Source: a bacterium
GTDB taxonomy: Bacteria; Desulfobacterota; Binatia; HRBIN30; CADEER01
DNA: 64,000 nt
Direction: 5' to 3'
Assembly (NCBI GenBank): GCA_030430165.1
Contig: JAUIGL010000001.1
Location: forward strand, 124,001 to 188,000
The stretch's first letter is position 1, and each line of letters opens with the position of its first letter. Both the position numbers and the translations under genes were made by a program. This document shows, piece by piece, positions 43,559 through 51,850 of this stretch. The notes below the pieces were generated by a model that was given only the letters and a program-made list of their open reading frames with translations, was not told where the DNA came from and ran no database searches.

Positions 43559-44404
43559 GTGGCTCAATCCCCAAGAGTTCGACTCGCGGCTGCTTGCCGC
43601 CGTTTGCTGAGGCCCCTGGTGCGGATTCTGCTCCGCAATGGGTTGGCGTACAGCGACTTTGCGGAAGTCGTGAAGCAGGTCTACAGCGACGTCGCTCGCG
43701 AAGACCTGGCGCAGCTTCGTGGCCGGGTGACGGACTCGCGGGTGGCGATCGTCACCGGGCTGACGCGCAAAGAGGTAAAACGGCTGCGCGAGCTCGGCGA
43801 CGAGGGGTACGAAAGAGTCTCGTGGGGCGGGGCGAACCGGGCTACGCGCGTGTTGTCCGGCTGGCACCGCGATCCCGACTTTACAGACGACTCGGGCGCC
43901 CCCAAGGACCTGTCGATGAGCGACGCCGAGCGCGGTTTCCCGGCTTTGGTGCGCCGCTACAGCGGCGATATGCCGGTGAGTGCGATGTTCGAGGAGCTCG
44001 AGCGTGTCTCGGCCGTGCGCCGCACGCGTGGTGGAAAGGTGCGGGTGCTGAAGCGCGCCTACGTGCCGGAATCGGGTGCGGCGGAAGGCGTCCGCATGCT
44101 CGGATCGGCGACGCACGACTTGTTGTCGACGATCGACCACAACCTGTCGCGTGGACCAGAGCAGCAGCCGTACTTCCAGCGTGTGGTGTTCGACAATCGA
44201 CTCGATCGCGCGGCCCTGCCGCTGTTTCGTCGTCTCACCGCCGAGCATGCCCAGAAGCTGCTCGAGCTGCTCGACGACTGGATGGAGGCGCATGCCGTAC
44301 CCGCCGGACGAGAGGGCGACGGGAGAAGTGTGCGTGCAGGTGTGGGAGTTTATTTTTTTCAGGACCCCGAAGGGGAACCCGGTAGCTCGGAGGGCGAGGG
44401 ATGA
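43559..44404 (+). CDS. DUF6502 family protein, probable DNA-binding regulator
   Basis: 281 residues from GTG 43559. The N-terminal 75 residues contain LLRNGLAYSDFAEVVKQVY and RVAIVTGLTRKEVKRLREL, a plausible helix-turn-helix with the recognition helix in TRKEVKRL. The remaining helical region (LSGWHRDPDFTDDSGAPKDL...) is the conserved DUF6502 body. The gene overlaps the DUF5666 gene (ATGA). No membrane segment. An 18-bp palindrome touches its start codon, suggesting autoregulation. The regulator role is inference from the HTH-like motif. Confidence 0.72.
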   Translation: MAQSPRVRLAAACRRLLRPLVRILLRNGLAYSDFAEVVKQVYSDVAREDLAQLRGRVTDSRVAIVTGLTRKEVKRLRELGDEGYERVSWGGANRATRVLSGWHRDPDFTDDSGAPKDLSMSDAERGFPALVRRYSGDMPVSAMFEELERVSAVRRTRGGKVRVLKRAYVPESGAAEGVRMLGSATHDLLSTIDHNLSRGPEQQPYFQRVVFDNRLDRAALPLFRRLTAEHAQKLLELLDDWMEAHAVPAGREGDGRSVRAGVGVYFFQDPEGEPGSSEGEG

Positions 44405-45576
44405 TCAGTAGAACACGGCGGCTGATGGTTGCCGGCGCATTTGCGGCCGCGTTGCTCGGCGTCGCCTGTGGTGGCGGCGGCTTCGGCTCGGTGGGAATCG
44501 AAGGCACCGGGATCGTCTCGAGCTTCGGTAGCGTCTTCGTCAACGGCATCGAGCTCTCGACCGAGGACACCGAGTTCGTCTTCAACGGGATGCCCGCGAC
44601 CGAAGAAGACCTGCGCGTCGGCGACGTCGTGTCGTTCACCGGCGTGCAGCGGGATGGCTATGTGCAGGCGACGCGGATCGAGTTCGATCGCTTCGTCGAC
44701 GGCCCGATCGAGCTGCTCGACATCGAAGACGGCGTCGGAACGCTGGTCGCCCTCGGGCAGACGGTGCGAATCGACAGCACCACGCGCTTCATCAATGTCG
44801 CGCTCGAGGACTTGAGTGTCGGCGACTTGATTGCGGTCAGCGGACTGCTCGACGGCGACAACGTGCTCCAGGCCACCTCGCTGCAGCGCGGCCCCGAGTT
44901 CGTGCCGGATGTAACGCCGATCGACATCGAGGGATTCATCGTCGAGCGCGAAAGCGGCGCGGGGCAGTTTCGCGTCGCCGGTCTGACCGTCGAATACGGC
45001 CAGGCCGAGGTGCGCGAGGAAGCCGGACCGCTGGCGGTCGGCGCCTTCGTTCAGGCTGCCGGCACGCAAGGCGCCGATCCCGACGACCCGATGGTCGCCA
45101 CATTGGTCGTCACTCGTTCGCGCAGCGTCGGCAGCAATGGCGGGGGGGCTTCGGTCGAAGCCTTGGTCACCGACTTCGCCGGGCTCGGCGACTTCCGCCT
45201 CAATGGTCAGAGCGTCGACGCGACGGCGGCGACTCGCACCGACGATTCCGGCCTGCCGGTGGTCGAGGGTTCGAGGGTGATCGTGCGAGGTCGAGTCCGC
45301 GGCGACGTCCTGGTTGCGGATACCTTGTCCCTGGTGCCCGAGGCGGACATCGTGCTGACGTCGACGGTTGGTGCGGTCGACGTCGCGGCAGATTCCCTAC
45401 TGTTGGGCGGGCAAACCGTCCGGGTGACCGCTTCCACCATCTATCTGGATTCGAGCGCGGCCGCCGACCGCACGTTTCGTCTCGACAGTGTCGCCGTTGG
45501 CGACCATGTCTCTGTCGCTGGGTACGAGGGCCAAGCCGGCGACTTGGTGGCGACCCGACTCGAAAGACTGGACTGA
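44401..45576 (+). CDS. DUF5666 repeat lipoprotein
   Basis: 391 residues, start ATG overlapping the previous stop. Lipobox LGVAC followed by GGGGFGSVGIEGTG. About five repeats of an OB-like unit follow, each with GTVxSxGSVxVNG-like and VGDxVxVxG phrases (SSFGSVFVNGIEL, LRVGDVVSFTGVQ, LSVGDLIAVSGLL, VAVGDHVSVAGYE), the DUF5666 pattern. Surface-anchored and of unknown ligand. Coupling to DUF6502 suggests the pair works together. A strong hairpin follows. Confidence 0.8.
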   Translation: MISRTRRLMVAGAFAAALLGVACGGGGFGSVGIEGTGIVSSFGSVFVNGIELSTEDTEFVFNGMPATEEDLRVGDVVSFTGVQRDGYVQATRIEFDRFVDGPIELLDIEDGVGTLVALGQTVRIDSTTRFINVALEDLSVGDLIAVSGLLDGDNVLQATSLQRGPEFVPDVTPIDIEGFIVERESGAGQFRVAGLTVEYGQAEVREEAGPLAVGAFVQAAGTQGADPDDPMVATLVVTRSRSVGSNGGGASVEALVTDFAGLGDFRLNGQSVDATAATRTDDSGLPVVEGSRVIVRGRVRGDVLVADTLSLVPEADIVLTSTVGAVDVAADSLLLGGQTVRVTASTIYLDSSAAADRTFRLDSVAVGDHVSVAGYEGQAGDLVATRLERLD

Positions 45577-45581
45577 ACACT

Positions 45582-45614
45582 GAGGGCCCGTTGCTCGGGA
45601 AGCAACGGGCCCTC
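45582..45614 (+). terminator. 14-bp perfect hairpin after DUF5666
   Basis: GAGGGCCCGTTGCT and AGCAACGGGCCCTC pair perfectly across a CGGGA loop, 5 bases after the stop codon. It lacks a U-tract but its position and strength make it the likely terminator of the DUF6502-DUF5666 unit. In the rest of the 330-bp spacer a weaker GC-rich inverted repeat is visible near 45628-45655. Confidence 0.75.
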
Positions 45615-45815
45615 CGGGAAGCCGCACGCGCGCTAGGGAGATCGCCCGCGCGCGGGGGGACGCTTACGGGTCGATCGCCAAGCCGTTGATCGGGAGCCCC
45701 GGACGTCTTGGTGTTTTGCTCCTGAACATCGGTTTTTCCCTCCCGCAACGGGAACTTTTTGCGAGGCCAGGTGCCGCCGTCGGGGCTTCGCCTTGGGGCC
45801 CGTGTCTCCGGACGC

Positions 45816-45855
45816 TTGACATCGTCGCTTGGAATTGGGAATTATTTCCCAATTC
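45816..45855 (+). promoter_or_regulatory. DUF4331 promoter overlapped by a 24-bp palindrome
   Basis: TTGACA (45816-45821) and AATTAT (45840-45845) with an 18-base spacer form a sigma70-like promoter 61 bases before ATG 45907. GAATTGGGAA and TTCCCAATTC (45832-45855) are perfect arms around TTAT and cover the -10 box. A bound protein would block RNA polymerase. The core TTGGG-N8-CCCAA (45835-45852) matches the site at 43540. Confidence 0.7.
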
Positions 45856-45906
45856 GAACAACTGGGTTCTTTTTGTCGATCGAAACGAAGCGGACGGAGG
45901 TACTGT

Positions 45907-47229
45907 ATGAGCTTACGCAAGGTGCTGGTTCTGGTTCTGGTTGCGGGGGTAGCGTTGCTGGCTAGCCCGGTTTGGTCTGCGGATCATGGCGACGGCCCGG
46001 CCGTTCAGGCCGACCCAGCCGCAGACATCAACGACCTGTTCGTCTGGATGTCGCCCGACGCCAGCAAGGTGCACATGGTGCTCTCGGTCTTTCCCAACGC
46101 GACCGAGGGCGCGCGCTTTTCGGACAGCGTCCAGTATGTGTTCCATGTCGGCAGCGGGCCACAGTTCGGCGCCGTCGAGGACAGCGGCGAAATCGTCTGC
46201 ATCTTCAACTCGGCGCAGGATATCCAGTGTTGGGCCGGTGACACCTCGGTGATGGGAGATGCGAGCTCGCCTGCGGGGCTGATGTCGAACGACGGCCGCT
46301 TGCGCGTCTTCGCCGGCATGCGCAACGACCCGTTCTTCTTCAATCTCTCGGGATTCGTTGCCACGACGTCGACCGTAGTCGGCGCCGCCGGTGGTCTCAC
46401 CTTCGACGACGCGGGCTGTCCGGCGCTCGACTCCGGTACGTCGACGGCTCTGGTGACACAGCTCATGACGGAGCCGGGGGGCGATCCGGCGATTGACGAC
46501 TTCGCCGGGGCCAACGTGTTGGCGATCGCAATCGAGATCGACAAGTCGCTGGTGACGCAGGACGGCTCGATCCTCGGAGTGTGGGCGAGCACCAACCGCA
46601 GCGTTGGGGCCAGTGCATGTGTCGGTGACGCCGATCGCGACGGCGAGGTCAGGATTCACGAGCTGGTGGTTGCCGTGAACAACGCGCTGCGCGGCTGTGA
46701 GAGTGCCTCTCCGCCGGTGCTCGGGCTGCAGATCGAGCGCATGGGTCGCTCAGCGATCAATACCGCCGTGGTCGATCCGTTCTTTGCCGATCCGGCGGAG
46801 CACGGGCGAATCCAGGACGCGTACAACGCGGCCAACGACTCAACCGCCTGGGCCGATCTCTTTGCCGGTCGCATGGCGGGCAATCTCGCGATCCTCGATT
46901 CGCTCGATACGGACTGCGGCAACCAGCTCTTGGCCGGAGCCGATCCCGTAGAGGGGCGCTACGACGGGCTCGCCGGCGTGCTGGCGGACGACCGTCTCTT
47001 CGTCAACACCGACTCGGGCGACTGCCAGCAGTACCTGGCGGTCGAGGGGAACGCGTTGGGTATCACCAACAGCGACTGCGGCGGACGCACGCCGTTGCAC
47101 GACACAGTCGACACCTCGTACTCGGTGCTGGCAATCGGTGCTCTCACCGGAGTCGGTGACGGGGTCGATGAGGACGGCGACGCGGCTGCCTCTCTCGGCA
47201 CCTTTCCGTTTCTGGCCGACCCGAGCTGA
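45907..47229 (+). CDS. DUF4331 exported protein with internal dockerin-like repeat
   Basis: 440 residues from ATG 45907. Signal peptide ends ASPVWSADHGDGP. DUF4331 signature: DHGDGPAVQADPAADINDLFVWMSP at the N-terminus, GMRNDPFFFNL, DDFAGANVLAIAIEI and QIERMGRSAINTAV. A single dockerin-like calcium loop, GDADRDGEVRIHELVVAV (about 237-263), sits between two halves of the DUF4331 domain. Family members are exported, often beside TPR proteins, and uncharacterised. A TPR gene follows after 14 bp. Its promoter overlaps a palindrome shared with DUF6502. Confidence 0.88.
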   Translation: MSLRKVLVLVLVAGVALLASPVWSADHGDGPAVQADPAADINDLFVWMSPDASKVHMVLSVFPNATEGARFSDSVQYVFHVGSGPQFGAVEDSGEIVCIFNSAQDIQCWAGDTSVMGDASSPAGLMSNDGRLRVFAGMRNDPFFFNLSGFVATTSTVVGAAGGLTFDDAGCPALDSGTSTALVTQLMTEPGGDPAIDDFAGANVLAIAIEIDKSLVTQDGSILGVWASTNRSVGASACVGDADRDGEVRIHELVVAVNNALRGCESASPPVLGLQIERMGRSAINTAVVDPFFADPAEHGRIQDAYNAANDSTAWADLFAGRMAGNLAILDSLDTDCGNQLLAGADPVEGRYDGLAGVLADDRLFVNTDSGDCQQYLAVEGNALGITNSDCGGRTPLHDTVDTSYSVLAIGALTGVGDGVDEDGDAAASLGTFPFLADPS

Positions 47230-47243
47230 GACGAGGCCCGGCC

Positions 47244-48458
47244 ATGACGAAGAAGCGAGCTATGTCTTTCGCGAGGGCAGCTGCGGTTGCAGCTGCCCTC
47301 GTGTCGGTACAGTTGCAAGATGCGGTCGCCGCGGTGAGTTATCTCACGACTTCGCCACGCATCGCGATCGCCAACCTGGACGCGCAGATCGAAGGCTTGC
47401 AACGCCGCGCTGCAAGCGAGTCGGACTGTCCGAAGAACGCGTCGGTCGAGATCGAGCTCATCGAACGCCTGACCTTCCGCGCCCGCATTCGCAGCCGCTT
47501 CGCCGACTCGAGGGAAGCGCTGCAGCGGTCGCGGGTGCTCGTTCGCTGTTTGCCGAACGACCAACGAGCCAGCCTCAGTCACGCCGCCGTGCTGGTTCAT
47601 TTCCACCGCTTCGACGAAGCGCTCGCCATCGCCGATCGTCTGGTCGAGGATGGAACGGCCCCGCAGCGGGTGCGCAACCTCAGGGCACAGGCGCTGCACG
47701 GACTCGGTCGTTTCGGCGAAGGTCTCGCCCTGCGGCGAGAAGAGGTTGCCAGACATGCAACCCCGCGCAGCCTCGGCGGGCTGGCGGTGCTGCTCGGCGA
47801 TATGGGGCGGGTCGATGAAGCGGAAGAGCTCTTCGCCCGCGCGATCGGCGAGTACCGCGATGTGTCGCCGATTCCACTCGCCTGGCTCGAGCACTCGCGC
47901 GGGCGCATGTGGATGCGATTGGACCAAGCAGATCGAGCCGCTGCGGCGTTTCAGCGATCCCGCGATCTGCTCCCGGATCTCCTCGCCAGCTCTGGGCTGC
48001 TCGCCGAGATCCGATTCGAACAGGGCAACGCCGGCTACGCCATCGGCGAGCTGCGTCGCTTGGCGACGCTGTCGGACGATCCCGACTACGCGGCCCATCT
48101 TTCGCGGATGTTGCTCGCCGAGGGCAGGGTGGAAGAGGGCGAGCGGTGGAGAACGGTAGCCGCGGACGGCTTCGTGGCGCTCATGCTCGAAGCGCCGGAG
48201 ATGTACGCCGATCACGCCGCGGAATTCTGGCTCGCCGCTGGCGCCGATCCACGTCGCGCGATGCACGCCGCCGCCGTCAACCTCGCGGCGCGTCGCACTC
48301 CCGGCGCGATCGAGCTATTCGGCAATGCCCTGCGCGCCGACGAGGGTGCGCCGGAGGTTTGCGGCGGGGCGCTCGCTTCGGCAACGGCCCTCGCCGCCTG
48401 CCGAGACGCGCTCGAGCCGTCGCTGGCCAAGGCGAGCCCTCGAGCAGCTTTCGAATGA
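47244..48458 (+). CDS. Exported TPR-repeat protein
   Basis: 404 residues with a signal peptide (AAAVAAALVSVQLQDAVA). About six tetratricopeptide-like repeats, among them ASLSHAAVLVHFHRFDEALAIADRLVE, NLRAQALHGLGRFGEGLALR, LAVLLGDMGRVDEAEELFARAI and MRLDQADRAAAAFQRSRDLLP. TPR proteins are scaffolds for other proteins. It lies 14 bp after DUF4331 and is very likely co-transcribed; the pairing of DUF4331 with TPR proteins is common, suggesting they interact. Confidence 0.8.
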   Translation: MTKKRAMSFARAAAVAAALVSVQLQDAVAAVSYLTTSPRIAIANLDAQIEGLQRRAASESDCPKNASVEIELIERLTFRARIRSRFADSREALQRSRVLVRCLPNDQRASLSHAAVLVHFHRFDEALAIADRLVEDGTAPQRVRNLRAQALHGLGRFGEGLALRREEVARHATPRSLGGLAVLLGDMGRVDEAEELFARAIGEYRDVSPIPLAWLEHSRGRMWMRLDQADRAAAAFQRSRDLLPDLLASSGLLAEIRFEQGNAGYAIGELRRLATLSDDPDYAAHLSRMLLAEGRVEEGERWRTVAADGFVALMLEAPEMYADHAAEFWLAAGADPRRAMHAAAVNLAARRTPGAIELFGNALRADEGAPEVCGGALASATALAACRDALEPSLAKASPRAAFE

Positions 48459-48468
48459 TCCGCGGCGG

Positions 48469-49491
48469 TTACAGCGCGATGCGCGCGACTTTGAGCGGCG
48501 ACCTCCCGTCGGAGCTCGGGAAGTCCTCGCCGGGCCGCACGACGTCGAGGGATCGAATCGGCCGGCCGTGTTTTTGCGCGCACCGTCGCAGTACGCCGTG
48601 CCAGTCGGACTCGTCGACCTCGGCGACGTTGTTGGTGCAGTAGATTGCGCCACCGTCGGCGACGCAGGCAAGGGCGGGCTTGAGGAGACTCTGGTAGTCG
48701 CGGATCAGATCGACGACCCCAAAGGGGCTTTTCGCGCGCGGCGGTGGATCGAGCAACACCAGGTCGAATCGTTCGCGCTCGACCCTCGGGAACGGCGGCA
48801 GGCGCCGGCCGCGGTCGACCGGGGGCTGGCGAACCCCGGCGAGCTGGCGCAGCGCGGGAAAGACGTCGCTGCGCAACTCCTTGGTTCGCTTGGCGACATC
48901 GTTCAGTCCGGCATTGGAGCGGCCGATGGCGAGGCTGGATGCGGCGAAGTCGACGTTGAGGACGCGGCACGCGCCTGCTACCGCGGCGGCCACACCGGCG
49001 CCGCAAGTGTAGGCGAAGAGATTGAGCATCGACTTGCCGTCGGCCTCCGTCATGATCGCCCGGCGCGTCGTGCGCAGGTCGAGAAACAGCCAGGGGTCGT
49101 TGCCGCGATGCCGCGCCTTGATTTGGAGCTGCACTCCGTGCTCGCGCACGATGCGTGTCTTGTCGGCGATCACCTGTTGGATTTCGCTGAGCCGGTTGCG
49201 CACCCGCGATCCGGGCTCGCTGCGATCGTTGTAGACGAGGCTCAGGTCGGGGTGTGCCTGTTCCAATACCCGGCGCACGGCCGTCACCGCGTCGTCCGAC
49301 AGCGGACGATGAAAGGTCTGTAGAAGGGCGAGGTCGCCGTAGCGGTCGAGGGTAGTGCCGGGCGCACCTTCCTGGCTGCCGTGCAGCATGCGGTAGCAGT
49401 CCGTTCGCTCGCTGGCGAGACGATGCGCCAGCGCAATGCGCCGGTCGAGCGCGCCGCCGAGAGCCCGCTCGAGCGTCGATGCGTCGGTCAT
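48469..49491 (-). CDS. Class I SAM-dependent rRNA methyltransferase, RlmI-like
   Basis: 340 residues. The N-terminal region YRMLHGSQEGAPGTTLDRYGD is the PUA/linker signature of RlmI-type 23S rRNA m5C methyltransferases. The methyltransferase has LDLRTTRRAI, LNLFAYTCGAGVAAA (SAM motif I), FDLVLLDPPPRAKSPFG (DPPxF-like motif IV) and CTNNVAEVDE. It should methylate a cytosine in 23S rRNA. It stands alone, convergent with the TPR gene. Confidence 0.87.
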   Translation of the reverse strand: MTDASTLERALGGALDRRIALAHRLASERTDCYRMLHGSQEGAPGTTLDRYGDLALLQTFHRPLSDDAVTAVRRVLEQAHPDLSLVYNDRSEPGSRVRNRLSEIQQVIADKTRIVREHGVQLQIKARHRGNDPWLFLDLRTTRRAIMTEADGKSMLNLFAYTCGAGVAAAVAGACRVLNVDFAASSLAIGRSNAGLNDVAKRTKELRSDVFPALRQLAGVRQPPVDRGRRLPPFPRVERERFDLVLLDPPPRAKSPFGVVDLIRDYQSLLKPALACVADGGAIYCTNNVAEVDESDWHGVLRRCAQKHGRPIRSLDVVRPGEDFPSSDGRSPLKVARIAL

Positions 49492-49635
49492 GGGTGCGGT
49501 TCGAGAGTCAGTGAGGCGGTGTGGAACCCGTCACGCCGGTTGTGCTGTCGGGGCTAGTCTTGCTCGATCCGCGACCTTTCGGCGATCTCCGTGCGTGTGT
49601 AACGCCGGGGGGTGTGGAGATCAAGGTGGCCGGGG

Positions 49636-51123
49636 TCAGCTGGCTGCCCGCTTGGCTCGGCCAGTGGTGCTTCGGGACTTGCGCTTCGGGCCCTTCCGCC
49701 TCGAATTGGAAGCCGGCTGAGCGTGCTGGGTCAGGCTCGAGAGCTCGGCGACGGCCTCTCGCATGTGGTCGCCGAGCTGCTCCGGGCAGGGCAGGGCCGC
49801 GGGGTCGGCATCGATACCGACCGCCAGGGTGTCGCCGTACGACAGCAGAGCGAAGGACAAGGGGGCTCCCAGCATGAGCGGTGCGAAGGGATAGATGCTC
49901 TCGACCCTCGCGCCGGCGAGATAGCGCCGGCTGGATGGGCCCGGAATGTTGGTGCAGATCAAGTGGAACCTTCCGACAGCCTGCTGCGCCAGCGCACGGA
50001 ACGCCACGCGCGGCATCAAGGAAGCCATCCCCATGAAGAACGGAATGGCGCTGCCGCGCCGGTCGCCTTTTGCCGCGGACGTCTGAGCGTGGATCTGCGC
50101 CAACCTCAGTAGAGTGCTGCGCTGACCGACCGGCAAAGTGACGTTGAAAACCCCGACGCGGTTGCCGAGAAGCTTACGTTCATGGTCCTGGCGCAGGTTC
50201 ATCGGCACCATGCAGTGCAGTTGCTCGACGTGCTTGCGATGGCGGTCGTGGTAGCCGCCGATAGCGCCGGCGACCACGGTCAGCACTACGTCGTTCAGCG
50301 AAACACCGAGGGCGGATTTGATGCGTTGCACTTCCGGCAACGGCAGTCGGACGCAATCGAGATGGCGCCCGATGCCGTCGGAGTCTCGCACCATCGGGTC
50401 GGCGATCGGTTGTGTCGCCCGCAGATCGCCGACCATGCCGTTGAGCGCGCGTGCGATTCGCGAAAGATCCTCGACCGCCGACCACGGATCCGAGAACATC
50501 CGCGCCGCGAGGTCGACGGCGTTGCCCGCGCCGTTGAGTCGTTCGTCTCGCTTGCTCGATCGCGCTGCATTGCGACCTGGGCGCTTTGTTGTCGCGCGCC
50601 TGCCGTTGCTCGGCTTGCGTCCGGGCTCGGTCATCGCCTCGAAGAGGGCGAGCGAACCCACGCCGTCGACGATCGAGTGGTGCGCTTTGAAGAAGAGCGC
50701 TGCTCGGCCTTCCGCGAGGCCCTCGATCAGGTAGATCTCCCACAGCGGTCGCAGGTGATCGAGCGGACTCTCGAACAGCGCCGCGGTGAAGTCGAGAACG
50801 TGCCGCAGGCTTCCGGGGGCAGGCAGGACGACGTCGCGTAGGTGGTAGTCGCGTTCGAAGTTGCGCTGCTTCTCCCACGCAGGAGGGCCGATTCCCATCC
50901 ACGGCTTCTCTACCCGCTGCCGCAACCGCGGAACGCGCCGGATCAACCGATCGATCGAGGCGCGCAGCCGGTCTCGCCTCGGTGTTCGATCCAGCAACAA
51001 GAGTGCGCCGACCAGGGGCCTGAGCTCCGGAGTCGCTTCCTCGGCATACCAGAACAGCGCGTCGGCCGGGAGCATTCGAGCTCCGGGCCTCGACGTTACG
51101 CGCTCGTTGGCATGCTCGGCCAT
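49636..51123 (-). CDS. Wax ester synthase/diacylglycerol acyltransferase (WS/DGAT)
   Basis: 495 residues, start ATG after CGAGGAG. MLPADALFWYAEE is the usual N-terminal entry; KAHHSIVDGVG is the catalytic HHxxxDG; LNDVVLTVVAGAIGGYH and LGNRVGVFNVTLPVG are the conserved NDVVL and GN motifs; ICTNIPGPSSRRYLAG is the PGP motif of the C-terminal DUF1298 domain. The enzyme esterifies acyl-CoA with fatty alcohol or diacylglycerol to make storage lipids. The C-terminus is Lys/Arg-rich. No fatty-alcohol reductase is nearby. Confidence 0.93.
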   Translation of the reverse strand: MAEHANERVTSRPGARMLPADALFWYAEEATPELRPLVGALLLLDRTPRRDRLRASIDRLIRRVPRLRQRVEKPWMGIGPPAWEKQRNFERDYHLRDVVLPAPGSLRHVLDFTAALFESPLDHLRPLWEIYLIEGLAEGRAALFFKAHHSIVDGVGSLALFEAMTEPGRKPSNGRRATTKRPGRNAARSSKRDERLNGAGNAVDLAARMFSDPWSAVEDLSRIARALNGMVGDLRATQPIADPMVRDSDGIGRHLDCVRLPLPEVQRIKSALGVSLNDVVLTVVAGAIGGYHDRHRKHVEQLHCMVPMNLRQDHERKLLGNRVGVFNVTLPVGQRSTLLRLAQIHAQTSAAKGDRRGSAIPFFMGMASLMPRVAFRALAQQAVGRFHLICTNIPGPSSRRYLAGARVESIYPFAPLMLGAPLSFALLSYGDTLAVGIDADPAALPCPEQLGDHMREAVAELSSLTQHAQPASNSRRKGPKRKSRSTTGRAKRAAS

Positions 51124-51156
51124 GGTCTCCTCGGCGTTTGACTGGCGATGGCTGTC

Positions 51157-51663
51157 CTACGCCAGTGGCTCGATTCCTTCCTCGTGCCCGCTCGCCGGGG
51201 CCTCGCGCGCCCCCGCTTTGATGACGACCGTGGCGAGCTCGGTTGCGGTAAAAGGCTTGCCCAGAACCTGATCGGCCCCGAGGCGCTGCGCGAAGCTCGA
51301 AACCTCTTCGTCGGCGTCGCGCGAAGTCGCGACGATCAGTGTGCTCTCGCTCGCCAGCGGCACGCCGAGCTCCCACAGGCCTCGCATGTAGCGCAGGAGC
51401 TCCCAGCCGTTCAGGTCGGGAATCTCGAGCTCGAGAACGACGAGGCCGAAGGCTCCGGCCGTCAACAGCTCGCGCGCTTCGAGACCATCATCGGCGTAGC
51501 TGACGGCCCAGCCGTCTCGAGCGAGGCGCCGCCCGATCGAGCCGGCGTAGAAAGGATCGTCTTCGACTACCAGCGCCCGCCTCGATGCCGACCTCGGCGC
51601 CGCGTGCGCGTGAGGCACTCGAGGTGTTGAGCTCGATGCTCCGACGACATCCTGTCGTCTCAT
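51157..51663 (-). CDS. Stand-alone receiver protein with Asp-to-Glu phospho-site
   Basis: 168 residues from ATG 51663 (GTG 51666 adjacent). A single CheY-like domain: RALVVEDDPFYAG (acidic pair), GLVVLELEIPDLNGWELL, where the phospho-accepting Asp is Glu, IVATSRDADEEV (Thr) and VLGKPF (Lys). The N-terminal about 30 residues and C-terminal 20 are unstructured. With Glu at the phospho-site it cannot be phosphorylated normally and may mimic the active state. No kinase or output domain is next to it. It lies between the wax-ester synthase and a large exported protein on the same strand. Confidence 0.8.
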   Translation of the reverse strand: MRRQDVVGASSSTPRVPHAHAAPRSASRRALVVEDDPFYAGSIGRRLARDGWAVSYADDGLEARELLTAGAFGLVVLELEIPDLNGWELLRYMRGLWELGVPLASESTLIVATSRDADEEVSSFAQRLGADQVLGKPFTATELATVVIKAGAREAPASGHEEGIEPLA

Positions 51664-51850
51664 CACCGATGACCTTTCGGTTGTGAGTGATGGAATGGAC
51701 GGGCTGGAAGCGGAAGCGGGGGAGGATCATCGCGCCTCGCGGTAATCCTGTCAAGAAAACAATTGCGGGTGCGTCTCGGCTTTGCGGCTTTCCGCATACG
51801 GATTGCTGCTGCGCGCTCAGCCGCCGCAGCAGCGTATCGCCCGAGTCCGG

